Shown in pieces: positions 19,045-27,406 of a stretch of 64,000 nucleotides of DNA; position 1 is the first letter of the stretch; every line of letters starts with the position of its first letter. The notes below the pieces were generated by a model. The model did not search any database. It was given only the letters and a program-made list of their open reading frames with translations, and had not been told where the DNA came from. The stretch is from Pelosinus sp. (GTDB taxonomy: Bacteria; Bacillota; Negativicutes; Propionisporales; Propionisporaceae). The translations under genes were made by a program, and so were the position numbers. The stretch covers positions 19,779-83,778 of the forward strand of contig JAJFUN010000198.1 of assembly GCA_021372375.1 (NCBI GenBank), in the 5' to 3' direction.

Positions 19045-19440
19045 TTACAGCTTGATTGTCCTTGAACAGCCCTTCATATCCTGGAAAATGGCTGTCGCAT
19101 CCTCTATATAGAACAGTTCAAAAATATCATCATTCACACTGTACATATTTTTCAGCATAGGCATAGCCTCAAGTGCTAATTCTTTTATTTGCCTGGTTGT
19201 ATTAAATACGGCTTTGCCGCTCAGTCGCAGCCATTCACCATCTGGCGTGGTTGTGCTTATTTCCATATTAGGATTAGTCTTGAGCTGTTTATATACCGCT
19301 TTTTCATTGCTTGTGCCAAAATACAGCTTGCCCTCAAACTTCATTACAAAGCCAAAGGGACGCACCTTCGGAATACTGCCATCCACTGTGGCGAGATAAA
19401 ATACCCTATTGTCTTTTAAAAATGCCAGCACTTCATCCAT
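19045..19440 (-). CDS. pyridoxamine 5'-phosphate oxidase-family FMN/F420-binding protein
   Basis: 131 aa split-barrel protein. FLATVDGSIPKVRPFGFVMK and LYFGTSNEKAVYKQLKTNPN are typical of the small PNPOx-like flavin-binding proteins common in anaerobes. These are usually reductases or flavin-binding detoxification proteins rather than true PdxH, which is longer. AGGAGGG precedes the ATG. It is the last chromosomal gene before the island boundary. Confidence 0.88.
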   Translation of the reverse strand: MDEVLAFLKDNRVFYLATVDGSIPKVRPFGFVMKFEGKLYFGTSNEKAVYKQLKTNPNMEISTTTPDGEWLRLSGKAVFNTTRQIKELALEAMPMLKNMYSVNDDIFELFYIEDATAIFQDMKGCSRTIKL

Positions 19441-19470
19441 AAATAACCCTCCTAATTAATATAAATTTAA

Positions 19471-19496
19471 GGCTCCACAGCACAAGCTGTGAAACC
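19471..19496 (-). terminator. probable native terminator of the tRNA-Val gene, displaced by the island
   Basis: GGCTCCACAG and CTGTGAAACC form an imperfect stem followed on the minus strand by TTAAATTT. It lies immediately beyond the tRNA 3'-half copy at the left end, which is where the tRNA terminator would stand before integration. A similar hairpin (36218-36239) follows the intact tRNA. Confidence 0.5.
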
Positions 19497-19498
19497 TA

Positions 19499-19551
19499 AT
19501 TTCCTGGTGGGGTATACTGGTTTCGAACCAGTGACCTCTTGAATGTGAATC
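19499..19551 (-). repeat. left attachment site: tRNA-Val 3'-half duplicate
   Basis: This 53-bp segment is identical to 36244-36296, which covers the anticodon region through the CCA end of the tRNA-Val gene. The tRNA 5' half is absent here. This is the standard scar of an integrative element that uses the 3' end of a tRNA gene as attachment site. Confidence 0.92.
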
Positions 19552-19663
19552 TGAAAATTAGCCTTTGCGCTGATTTATGTTAATTGAAATATGCTTGATT
19601 ATGTTGGCTTTCTTTAACCTGCAGTTTGCGCCTATTGGTAATCATCAAGGGAGCTTGGCACCC

Positions 19664-19697
19664 CATAAGGGATAACATAAGGGATAATTCCCTTACG
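19664..19697. repeat. short direct and inverted repeats near the left island end
   Basis: ATAAGGGATA occurs twice 12 bp apart (19665 and 19677), and the second copy runs into the inverted TAAGGGATAATTCCCTTA. Clusters like this near an att site may be integrase or excisionase arm sites. The rest of 19552-19738 holds no gene that I can support. Confidence 0.35.
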
Positions 19698-19738
19698 ATT
19701 ACGCACCAGTATATCAGCACACAGAGCAGCAATTAAAA

Positions 19739-19873
19739 TTATTTAGCCATTTCTAATAATGCATCTTTATTGGTATCTATAATCGCATCCATCATAGCTT
19801 CTATATCCTTGGGGTGCTTTTTCACTTCGGGCAACTCTTGAACGTCCTGCAATAGTTTTTCATCTAAAGCCAT
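19739..19873 (-). CDS. small island protein, 44 aa, unknown function
   Basis: The ATG at 19873 has AGGGGG seven bases upstream. The protein is acidic and helical (EKLLQDVQELPEVKKHPKDI) with no membrane segment. It lies about 110 bp downstream of abiEii in the same direction. Family not recognised; it could be an accessory gene of the toxin-antitoxin pair. Confidence 0.45.
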   Translation of the reverse strand: MALDEKLLQDVQELPEVKKHPKDIEAMMDAIIDTNKDALLEMAK

Positions 19874-19986
19874 CAAAATCCCCCTAAGAAATACTTTTAG
19901 TATATTATAACGCATCTGTTCTTTTAGTACCAACATCTTTCTAATGATATTATCACGACTGTTGCCTTACATATAAAATACAGCTG

Positions 19987-20883
19987 TTACTTAAAATTCA
20001 TTGTTTGAGCATTCCACGTTCCAAACATCTCATCTTCGGTAATAATTGCCTGAAAAATTGGCCCGATAAACAACTGAATAACCCGCAGTACTTCATTAAG
20101 CTCAAGACTAATCTTCATGGTCCGCTGAGCAAAGTGCCGCCATTTCTTTTGCATATCTGGATTTTCCGCAAAAGCATATACCTTGTCCATCGTACCTTTA
20201 GCATAATTTGTTCCGCGTTTTTGCAGTGTAGCAAAAATTGCTTCCTGCAGAGTTCTTGCATCAAAAGTATACCGATTAGCCAAATAATATATGTCGTAGT
20301 AATCTTTCATACGGCTACCTAGTTCCATTCTGGCAATAATGGCGTCAAACTTTTCGGCAATCGTCGATTCCAGGGAATACGTCAAAACTTCCGGAGCTGA
20401 AAAATTGCTTAACTGTGTAGGCAGCTTGCGCACTTCTGATTTGGGAATAATCACATCGCCTACCCCCATGTCAACATGAAAAGGCGTCCGGGTACTTTTA
20501 ATAAGTGCCAACAGTTTCACCCGCACGCCATTATATTCACGGTGCTCGGCAATGGGTTCGATACTATTAATTTCAAACCGGATAAAATCGCTGCCGTCAT
20601 CTTCGCTAATAATTTCTTGCACGACTTCTTTCATCTTTTCCATATCGTTAGGTAGCTGCTGCAGCATAAAATCAACATCCATAGTCGGCCTGCCCTCAAA
20701 TTCACTAAGGCAATAAAGAAGCAAGCCGCCTTTGAGTACGAGATTTCCAAAGTAACGTGAACGCTGGACACGCCTTAAAAATTCCTCCTGACAAAACAAC
20801 TGCAAATGCAGTTGATAACCCCTTCCACTTTGTCTGGCTTTAACCTTCAGCCGATCCAATATAGATTGTGCGGTATCTGCCAT
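19987..20883 (-). CDS. abiEii: AbiEii-family nucleotidyltransferase toxin
   Basis: 298 aa toxin of the type IV-like AbiE system. DUF1814 nucleotidyltransferase motifs are visible: LKGGLLLY, the metal-binding TMDVDF, the conserved Lys/Glu of STIAEKFDAI, and MKDYYDIYYL. AbiEii toxins use nucleotides to block growth during phage infection (abortive infection); MenA-type relatives modify tRNA acceptor ends. The ATG at 20883 overlaps the antitoxin stop codon as TAATG, with GTAGGAG upstream, so the two are translationally coupled. It lies within the tRNA-Val island next to the R-M locus. Confidence 0.9.
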   Translation of the reverse strand: MADTAQSILDRLKVKARQSGRGYQLHLQLFCQEEFLRRVQRSRYFGNLVLKGGLLLYCLSEFEGRPTMDVDFMLQQLPNDMEKMKEVVQEIISEDDGSDFIRFEINSIEPIAEHREYNGVRVKLLALIKSTRTPFHVDMGVGDVIIPKSEVRKLPTQLSNFSAPEVLTYSLESTIAEKFDAIIARMELGSRMKDYYDIYYLANRYTFDARTLQEAIFATLQKRGTNYAKGTMDKVYAFAENPDMQKKWRHFAQRTMKISLELNEVLRVIQLFIGPIFQAIITEDEMFGTWNAQTMNFK

Positions 20884-21479
20884 TAAAGCCACACTCCTAC
20901 CCACGTCTGAATTTTCTTGTATGCCCTTAGTTTCTTGGCATAATCAATCAGATTAGATATGTTTTTTTGTTTATCCTGGACATAAGCATGAATAGCCTGA
21001 TTTAGAATCTCCCTATCCAGCTTATTAGCATAACGTACAGTATCACAAATGCAGCGATCACGATCATATGCATGCATAGTTACTCCATCAATTATTTCTT
21101 GAGTCACGCCAATCTCCAAATAAGCCGGTTCAATAAAATAAGGCTTTATTGGCAGATAGCCCAAAGAAAGTTTGCTCTTACTACTATCTTTATTTACTGC
21201 AATATGCCAGCTCTGCGGGGTTCTGTCTATATATCCGTAATGATAAAGCGCACTCTCCTGACAAATAATCGCCTCTGGAAACAAGCGGGCTACTATAGCC
21301 GCTTCTGACATTTCGCCATCCTCAACCCACTGATAAAACCCGCGTTTTACTTTAGCAATCTTCCCCTGCTCTATAAGTTCATTGAGAATACTGTTATGAA
21401 AGCCATGCCTAGTTATATCCGAGGTCTTAACTAGTCCATTGGCAGTAACAAAAATCTCACGTATTTCCTTCACCTTCAT
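20883..21479 (-). CDS. abiEi: AbiEi-family antitoxin and autorepressor
   Basis: 198 aa. An N-terminal winged helix (LVKTSDITRHGFHNSILNEL, KIAKVKRGFYQW) is followed by the AbiEi C-terminal antitoxin domain (ESALYHYGYIDRTPQ). In studied AbiE systems this protein neutralises AbiEii and represses the operon through inverted repeats. The ATG at 21479 has GGAG nine bases upstream; a GTG at 21494 is an alternative. A promoter and two inverted repeats are found just upstream. Confidence 0.88.
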   Translation of the reverse strand: MKVKEIREIFVTANGLVKTSDITRHGFHNSILNELIEQGKIAKVKRGFYQWVEDGEMSEAAIVARLFPEAIICQESALYHYGYIDRTPQSWHIAVNKDSSKSKLSLGYLPIKPYFIEPAYLEIGVTQEIIDGVTMHAYDRDRCICDTVRYANKLDREILNQAIHAYVQDKQKNISNLIDYAKKLRAYKKIQTWVGVWL

Positions 21480-21502
21480 CACTTTCAACTCCACATAAAT
21501 AG

Positions 21503-21526
21503 TCCGCTTTTCAAATTATTAGCGGA
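21503..21526 (-). promoter_or_regulatory. AbiEi operator candidate, downstream half
   Basis: TCCGCT and AGCGGA are inverted around a 12-base centre, 13 bases downstream of the -10 box. The same AGTCCGCTTTT word recurs in the upstream repeat (21582-21615). Confidence 0.55.
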
Positions 21527-21539
21527 GCTTTTTACAAAC

Positions 21540-21568
21540 AGTCTACTCTTTTCTATTAAATAAATCAA
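21540..21568 (-). promoter_or_regulatory. abiE operon promoter
   Basis: Minus-strand TTGATT (21563-21568) and TAGACT (21540-21545) are 17 bases apart. Inverted repeats lie 13 bases outside each box, giving a symmetric layout. Confidence 0.55.
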
Positions 21569-21581
21569 GTTATTTCTGTTA

Positions 21582-21615
21582 AAAAGTCCGCTTTTATAAG
21601 AAAAAGCGGACTTTT
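21582..21615 (-). promoter_or_regulatory. perfect inverted repeat: terminator of the ATPase gene and upstream abiE operator
   Basis: AAAAGTCCGCTTTT and AAAAGCGGACTTTT flank a 6-base centre. On the minus strand it follows the ATPase stop by 18 bp and ends in a T-run, so it is a good terminator. It also repeats the half-site found downstream of the abiE promoter, suggesting a double role as an operator. Confidence 0.65.
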
Positions 21616-21632
21616 CTAACTTTGCTATCATT

Positions 21633-23798
21633 TTATTCGGTTGCGAAATCAAACATTGCTCGCTCATCGACCACGTACCGTTCGGCATCTGCGATGTAGT
21701 TGTCTGGAACAATATTAAAGCGACGAACATCAAGCGAGTACAAGTAATCGTTCTCAATATGATAGGTCTCATCGACATATTTGCGAAGAACGTCATTATA
21801 CCTACGAAGTCGCTCACGTGCTTCACTATTTTGTTCTATGTAAGCACGAAGAATAAGCATCTTGATATAAGCAGATGTTTCTGTCGCGTATCGCTCCATT
21901 AACCGTTGTGGAGTACACTGAGCGTGAACGGTATCGTAATCAAAATCAAAAATGAAGCCCTTGATGTCTTCCACTCCCTTAACAAATTGCTCTTCGGTCA
22001 GTTTATTGGCACCTTCTTTATCAAGTGTAGGCTCACTACGTCCATGTATAAGGCTTGATAAGATATTGTAAGCATCTGACTCTGCTTGCGGACTCTTGAA
22101 TTGATGCTCAATGAACTTCCGCAGACACCCCACCCTTGCCGCTATATCAATAGTGACATCTGACGCCAGTTCCTTCAACAGAACCACAGATGACATCAAG
22201 TCATCGTCCTTACGGATAGGGGTGCATTGCAACTGTCCATTCTTATTTTCTAAATAGCTGGCGCACACAGATGTAGGGTTCTGCCTCCCAGAATTCGTTT
22301 GGATATAGTCGATGACAGGTTCAAAGTCGTGTGTCAGCATTAGAACAGTTCTTTCGTAGAGACTGTTGCCCTTTTCACCGGTTTTAAACAGTCGATTGAT
22401 GATGGCATACTTTTTGTTTCTGTCGAAAGACGATATCGGGTCATCAAGAATTACTAACTTCGCATCGCTTCTTATGGCATCGAACATAAACAGAATTAAG
22501 GCAAAAGAGTGTTTTTCGCCCCAACTCAAATGGTTACCGGGTGCTTGTACGTCTCCGGGTTTCCCGTCTGGTAATATGAACTTAAGCAACGCCCGTGCGC
22601 TGTTTTCGCCGACAACCTCGACATCGAACATATATTTAAACCCCGCAAGGTTAAGGAAATCATTAATGTCCTGCTTACGATCCTTGATTTTTTCTTGAAT
22701 GTACTTATTGTATTTTCCGATTTCGCCCTTTAAAACTCCTACTTTTCCCAACAGGCTATCAATCTCCGTATTCACAGCTTCCATTTCGTCCTTTGTTAGG
22801 TTGGAAACGAAATACGCATCGATTGCCCGAAAATCTACTTTCATATCCGAAAGTTTGGACTCTAAATCCGCAATATTATCCCTGTCGACTGATGAACCAT
22901 TAAATGAAACAATGGCAGTTAATCGTTCATGAAGGTAATTTGCTTCTGCTCTTAATTTAGTCAATTGCGCTTCGAGAACCTTAAGGTCTTCCTTGACACC
23001 GAACAGTGATACCAATTCCGATATCCTTTCTTCGCTAAGATATGGATTTAGTCTCTCAAGAGCCTTTATTATAGCGGCTGCTGTTTCAACACTGGCTTTG
23101 TCAAAACTATCGGCAAATACCTTATTAATGGTTTCCGTTTTTTCTGTATCACCAGTAGAACAATAAGGGCATCGTCCTTTTTTTCCAAACTGATCATATC
23201 CCTGCAATCGCCATGCCGCCCATTTCGAAACAGTATCTTCTTCAAAGAACGGCTTCAACTCACTCAATTCTTCTGGCGGCTTAAAGTAAGCTCCTTTTCC
23301 CTCAAGAATGCTCTTAGCTCCGCCGCGCTTAGCAATCTTATTGTTGGCCGTAAATTTTATTGTTTCTATTAATACACCTATCTGCGCTTGCAAATCAATT
23401 ATTTCCTGTCTACCCGTTATCGTGGTCTTAATCCTTGCCAAGGCATCGTCAATGTTCTTCTTTGCCTTGTCATATTCCTTTGAGCGAATAAGTACCTCGA
23501 AAGCGTCTTTAATGAGAGTATCAGGCTGACAAACATACTGGCTAACGTAGTTATCATCAAAAATTGCGACATTTCCAGATTCTACTCCGATTATGCTTGG
23601 CGGTGTATCTTCACTCACGCTGCCGTAAGGCGCGAGTTCGTCCAAGGGCTTACCTTGCGAAGCGAGATAGATAGCCCGTGCAATTGTTGACTTACCAGTA
23701 CCGTTACGACCAAACAGGATGTTCAGCTTATCGGTGCAAATGTTTATCTCGCCACTCATGATATTGTTGCAATTTTGTACTTTAATTGTACCGGACAT
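21633..23798 (-). CDS. RloC/PrrC-like ABC ATPase (AAA_13) with zinc hook and candidate anticodon-nuclease site
   Basis: 721 aa. Walker A GRNGTGKST stands near residue 30, an ABC-like signature LSWGEKHSFAL near 430, Walker B KLVILDDPISSFD and a switch His in LMLTHDFEP follow. Between the ATPase halves is a coiled coil interrupted by one CPYC near residue 211, the form of a Rad50/RloC zinc hook. The C-terminal domain contains RKFIE and, 21 residues later, SLIHG (about 559-585): an Arg-x3-Glu...His arrangement like the active site of PrrC/RloC tRNA nucleases, although the Glu-His spacing is shorter than in PrrC. PrrC is encoded within type I R-M loci, as here (hsdR lies 450 bp upstream). GAGGAGG precedes the ATG. 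Nuclease activity is inference; the ATPase assignment is secure. Confidence 0.72.
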   Translation of the reverse strand: MSGTIKVQNCNNIMSGEINICTDKLNILFGRNGTGKSTIARAIYLASQGKPLDELAPYGSVSEDTPPSIIGVESGNVAIFDDNYVSQYVCQPDTLIKDAFEVLIRSKEYDKAKKNIDDALARIKTTITGRQEIIDLQAQIGVLIETIKFTANNKIAKRGGAKSILEGKGAYFKPPEELSELKPFFEEDTVSKWAAWRLQGYDQFGKKGRCPYCSTGDTEKTETINKVFADSFDKASVETAAAIIKALERLNPYLSEERISELVSLFGVKEDLKVLEAQLTKLRAEANYLHERLTAIVSFNGSSVDRDNIADLESKLSDMKVDFRAIDAYFVSNLTKDEMEAVNTEIDSLLGKVGVLKGEIGKYNKYIQEKIKDRKQDINDFLNLAGFKYMFDVEVVGENSARALLKFILPDGKPGDVQAPGNHLSWGEKHSFALILFMFDAIRSDAKLVILDDPISSFDRNKKYAIINRLFKTGEKGNSLYERTVLMLTHDFEPVIDYIQTNSGRQNPTSVCASYLENKNGQLQCTPIRKDDDLMSSVVLLKELASDVTIDIAARVGCLRKFIEHQFKSPQAESDAYNILSSLIHGRSEPTLDKEGANKLTEEQFVKGVEDIKGFIFDFDYDTVHAQCTPQRLMERYATETSAYIKMLILRAYIEQNSEARERLRRYNDVLRKYVDETYHIENDYLYSLDVRRFNIVPDNYIADAERYVVDERAMFDFATE

Positions 23799-23856
23799 AT
23801 CGTATCCCTCCTCAAATACTGGGTTATTTAGGTGATTTGAACATCGGGTGGAAAAT

Positions 23857-23924
23857 GGGGTCAGACATGAATTATTGAGTTATTTCTATATACTAATTAC
23901 TCAATAATTCATGCCTAACCCTCT
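23857..23924. repeat. hairpin element with TGAATTATTGAGT arms
   Basis: CATGAATTATTGAGT (23866-23880) is perfectly inverted at 23899-23913 around 18 bases, and the flanking GGGGTCAGA / CCTAACCC extend the pairing imperfectly. It has the look of a REP or MITE-type insertion, and the reading frame of the adjacent DUF5655 remnant ends inside it. Confidence 0.6.
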
Positions 23925-24150
23925 TGCTACTCCTATCCCCTTCGGGTCAACAACATCAGCGAACTTCATATTTACCGTCAGGCGGAGGCGAGAATTTTGA
24001 ATCACGATACCCTCAAAGTTCGCGTCGGCTTTGTATGTAAAATGGTGTGTAGATAAGTTTTTTGAATCTCGCTCCAGCCGCTGCCGAAAGTGGACACCCA
24101 GTCAGCGGATAGGCGTTCAGGGAGATTGTCGGGATATTGCAGATGACGCG
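23901..24150 (-). pseudogene. remnant of a DUF1524-DUF5655 (GmrSD-type) restriction protein
   Basis: No intact frame exists, but conserved pieces can be read on the minus strand downstream of hsdR. One frame gives DNLPERLSADWVSTFG, GWSEIQKTYLHT, the characteristic start of the DUF1524 block that normally continues GNLTLTGYN. A second frame gives YKADANFEGIVIQNSRLRL and VNMKFADVVDPKGI, characteristic of DUF5655. The HNH catalytic part between them is missing, and the end is truncated at the hairpin element. DUF262-DUF1524 proteins are type IV restriction enzymes, so this was probably another defence gene of the island. Identification is by memory of the domain patterns. Confidence 0.6.
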
Positions 24151-24252
24151 GCACAGGCGTGCGTTAACTATATCACTCCAAAGACTGGCGCATTGCTCGC
24201 GCTCCAAACTATCGATTCTCTGATACGGTATCAGGTACTGGATTTCCCTCCA

Positions 24253-27200
24253 TCAATTATCCGTCCACATCTCGCACTGCCCGATGACAGTGGTAATAGC
24301 ATCTTCCATCCCCTCCGGCGGATACTTGTATTTTTTTAGCAATTTTTTGACCATGCGGCGCATTCCGGCGCGCGCAGACTCTTTTTTCTGCCAATCGATG
24401 GTACGGTTATTGCGGAGCATATCCGTAAGTTCATGCGTCATTGCCACAAGTTCCGCGTTTGCATAGAAGTCCTTGACCGCTTCTGGGCGAGTCAGAGCAT
24501 CATAGAATGCCAACTCCTCATCGGTCAGGCCCATAGCGTCGCCTTCCGCTTGTGCGTTAGCCATGTCATTTGCCATCTTCATCAATTCGGCGATAACTTC
24601 CTCGTTGGAGAGCATCCCGTTCAGATACGCTTTCATGGCACGCGAGAGCATTTCGGAGAACTTTTCGCTTTTGACGAGATTTGTCCGGCGGTAGAGAGCA
24701 ACCTGCTCGGCGAGGAGCTTCTTTAAAATCTCGACAGCGAGGTTTTTCTCCTTCATCTTAGCGATTTCATCAAGAAACTTCGGATCAAAGAGGGAGAATC
24801 CAGTATCCACGTCTGAAAACAGATTAATAACACCCTGGCTCTGAATGCTCGCTTTCAACAGTTCGTTGATGCGAGCATTTATTTCTTTCAGAGACAGCGG
24901 CTTGCCTTCGCCTGTAATGCGGGTGAGTAGCGTCCGCACCGCCTCGAAATAGGCCGCCTCATACCGCTGCGCCGGGTTGAGGAGCGAACGACAGAGGGAT
25001 AAAGCTTGACGCAGGAGCATTGCCTCTTTGATGAACGCGTCCTTGCGACTCGTAGTCGCACCATAACCTACCGACTCCTCGGCAACCCTTGAGAACGTCT
25101 GGTCGCCCTCCATAACCATATGGGCGGGTTGTTTTTCAATCGCGCTCAGAAAGTTCACGCCGCCACTGATAGCCTTAGCGCGGGAAAGGTCGGTAGCCGT
25201 CTCACGCATAAAACCGGAGTAATCAAAGCCGTGGAACAGATCGCGGCAAACTTCCAGTTTCTCGATGAACTTCGGCAGGGCGGTTTTGGCGATATCTGTG
25301 TCGCCGTAGTTATTCTTGTCACGGTTGGTATAGTCATTCATCGCCTGTTTCAGAGCAGATGCAATGCCAACGTAATCAACCACCAAACCGCCTTCCTTAT
25401 CTTTATAAACTCGATTGACGCGGGCAATTGCCTGCATAAGGTTGTGTCCTGCCATCGGCTTGTAAACATACATCGTGGCGAGCGACGGCACGTCAAAACC
25501 CGTCAGCCACATATCCACTACGATGGCAATTTTAAGTGGGTCATCATTATCCTTGAACCTCTTTGCCATCTCGTCGCGATGGCGTTTGTTTCCAATGACG
25601 CTTCGCCACTCTTCTGGATCTTTATTGCTTTCGGTCATAACCACGCCGACCTTCTCCGTCCATATAGGGCGAAGTTCAAGCAACTTGCGGTAGATTGCCA
25701 TAGCGATTGAGCGGGAATAGCCGACAATCATCGCCTTGCCCGTAAGTTCATTTTGACGGTTCTCCTCATAGTGCTTGATGATGTCCTCGCACAAGGCGGT
25801 GACGGTCTGTTCCGCTCCAAGGATGCTTTCCATTTTGCCGAGTTCCTTTTTGCTCTTCTCGATAGCATAGTCCTCGGCGTTTTGCGCCATGATGTCGTAC
25901 TCGGCATCAATAAGCCGCAGGATGTCCTCATCCAATTTCAGATGAAGGACACGGCTCTCGTAGTAGACAGGGCGGGTCGCGCCATCTTCCACTGCTTGAG
26001 TCATGTCGTAGATATCAATATAGTTGCCGAACACCTCTTGAGTAGAGCGGTCCTTGCTTGAAATCGGCGTACCCGTGAAACCTATATAAGTCGCGTTGGG
26101 CAGGCTCTCACGGATAATAAGTCCAAATGATTTCTGAATCCGTCCCGTCTTGCTGTCCACCCGCTCGTCAATAAACTGGCTGCGATGGGCCTCGTCCGCC
26201 ATGACAATTACGTTTCGGCGGTCAGATAAGATTTCCGAACTTTCCTCGAACTTCTGCGCCGTGGTAAAGATAATGCCGTTTGCCTGCCGCCCTGCGAGCA
26301 GTTCCTTTAGGTGAGTGCGACTCTCGGCCTGTTGCGGTGTCTGGCGCAAGAAATTAGCGCACTTGGCAAATTGCCCAAAAAGCTGATCATCAAGGTCGTT
26401 GCGGTCAGTTAGGACAACGATAGTTGGTGAGTTCAAAGCCTCTTGTAACAGATGGGCGTAGAACACCATCGATAGAGACTTACCACTGCCTTGGGTATGC
26501 CAGAATACGCCGCCCTTGCCGTCTGTTTCGGTAGCCTTAGCGGTGGAAGCAACGGCTTTCCGCACGGCGAAATACTGGTGGTACGCACCGAGAATTTTCG
26601 CATCGTCGGAGAAGCAGATGAAATTCTTGATTATATCGAGCAGTCTCGCCTTATCAAAGATACCCTCAATAAAAGTATCAAACTGGGCGTACTGTGTGTT
26701 TTCGTAGCTGCCGTCCTTCGTTTTCCAGTCCATGAAGCGGTCTTCACCCGCAGTAATGGTTCCGGCTTTAGAATTGGCGAGGTCGCTCATCACGCAGAAG
26801 GCGTTGTAGATGAACAGTGACGGAATCTCCATCATGTAGTTGCGGAGTTGGCGGTAAGCCTCGGAAACGTCCGTCTCCTCCCGTGAGGGCGATTTTAACT
26901 CGAATATTACCACAGGCAGGCCATTGAGGAAAATGATAACATCTGGTCGTTTTTCACTGTTCTCAATAATCGTCCACTGGTTAACGACGGTGAAAGTATT
27001 GCGCTCCACGTTCTCGTAGTCCACAAAATAGACTAGAGCCGCCCGCTGTTCTCCTTTGTCGAAATAATTGACCGACACGCCGTTTTGGAGGTAGTCCATA
27101 AACTGGACATTTTTCTGCAACACCGTACCACCCTCAAAATTGCGCAGTTTATAAACCGCCTCGTAAAGAGCAACTTCCGGCAACTTTGGGTTGACCCGAC

Positions 27201-27342
27201 GCAGGGCGGAAAGCAACTGATCCGTATAAAGCGGATCGGTGTAGTCCCTCGCCAAGTCTGGGGCGTATGTGTAACCATACCCCAGCGTGTCGCGAAAAAC
27301 CTCAATTACTGCATTTTCGTAGTTGGCTTCGGTGTATGCCAT
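24253..27342 (-). CDS. hsdR: type I restriction endonuclease subunit HsdR
   Basis: 1029 aa motor-nuclease subunit. The N-terminal PD-(D/E)xK nuclease shows PDVIIFLNGLPVVIFELKSP; the translocase shows Walker A TQGSGKS, DEAHRSQ and GFTGTPIS; the C-terminus is the DUF3387 helical domain ending KYPPEGMEDAITTVI. It is full length. The ATG at 27342 has AAGGGGG seven bases upstream; 74 further upstream codons overlap hsdS and are not similar to HsdR. It is the last gene of the recombinase-hsdS-hsdR run, 65 bp after hsdS, with inversion site A between them. Confidence 0.95.
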   Translation of the reverse strand: MAYTEANYENAVIEVFRDTLGYGYTYAPDLARDYTDPLYTDQLLSALRRVNPKLPEVALYEAVYKLRNFEGGTVLQKNVQFMDYLQNGVSVNYFDKGEQRAALVYFVDYENVERNTFTVVNQWTIIENSEKRPDVIIFLNGLPVVIFELKSPSREETDVSEAYRQLRNYMMEIPSLFIYNAFCVMSDLANSKAGTITAGEDRFMDWKTKDGSYENTQYAQFDTFIEGIFDKARLLDIIKNFICFSDDAKILGAYHQYFAVRKAVASTAKATETDGKGGVFWHTQGSGKSLSMVFYAHLLQEALNSPTIVVLTDRNDLDDQLFGQFAKCANFLRQTPQQAESRTHLKELLAGRQANGIIFTTAQKFEESSEILSDRRNVIVMADEAHRSQFIDERVDSKTGRIQKSFGLIIRESLPNATYIGFTGTPISSKDRSTQEVFGNYIDIYDMTQAVEDGATRPVYYESRVLHLKLDEDILRLIDAEYDIMAQNAEDYAIEKSKKELGKMESILGAEQTVTALCEDIIKHYEENRQNELTGKAMIVGYSRSIAMAIYRKLLELRPIWTEKVGVVMTESNKDPEEWRSVIGNKRHRDEMAKRFKDNDDPLKIAIVVDMWLTGFDVPSLATMYVYKPMAGHNLMQAIARVNRVYKDKEGGLVVDYVGIASALKQAMNDYTNRDKNNYGDTDIAKTALPKFIEKLEVCRDLFHGFDYSGFMRETATDLSRAKAISGGVNFLSAIEKQPAHMVMEGDQTFSRVAEESVGYGATTSRKDAFIKEAMLLRQALSLCRSLLNPAQRYEAAYFEAVRTLLTRITGEGKPLSLKEINARINELLKASIQSQGVINLFSDVDTGFSLFDPKFLDEIAKMKEKNLAVEILKKLLAEQVALYRRTNLVKSEKFSEMLSRAMKAYLNGMLSNEEVIAELMKMANDMANAQAEGDAMGLTDEELAFYDALTRPEAVKDFYANAELVAMTHELTDMLRNNRTIDWQKKESARAGMRRMVKKLLKKYKYPPEGMEDAITTVIGQCEMWTDN

Positions 27343-27387
27343 AAGATAACCCCCTTGTACAAATTTCATCGAAACGCCCGTAGGCGT

Positions 27388-27401
27388 TAAATCATCATTT
27401 A
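27388..27401 (+). repeat. HsdS inversion site A
   Basis: The 14-bp core TAAATCATCATTTA in plus orientation, directly after the hsdS stop codon. Including the following GCGGCTTA it matches site D over 22 bp in inverted orientation. Confidence 0.75.
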
Positions 27402-27406
27402 GCGGC

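Noticed and set aside
23926..24252. Short minus-strand open frame at 24013-24207 as a gene
   Set aside because: No ribosome site; the true signal is the DUF1524/DUF5655 remnant read in other frames.
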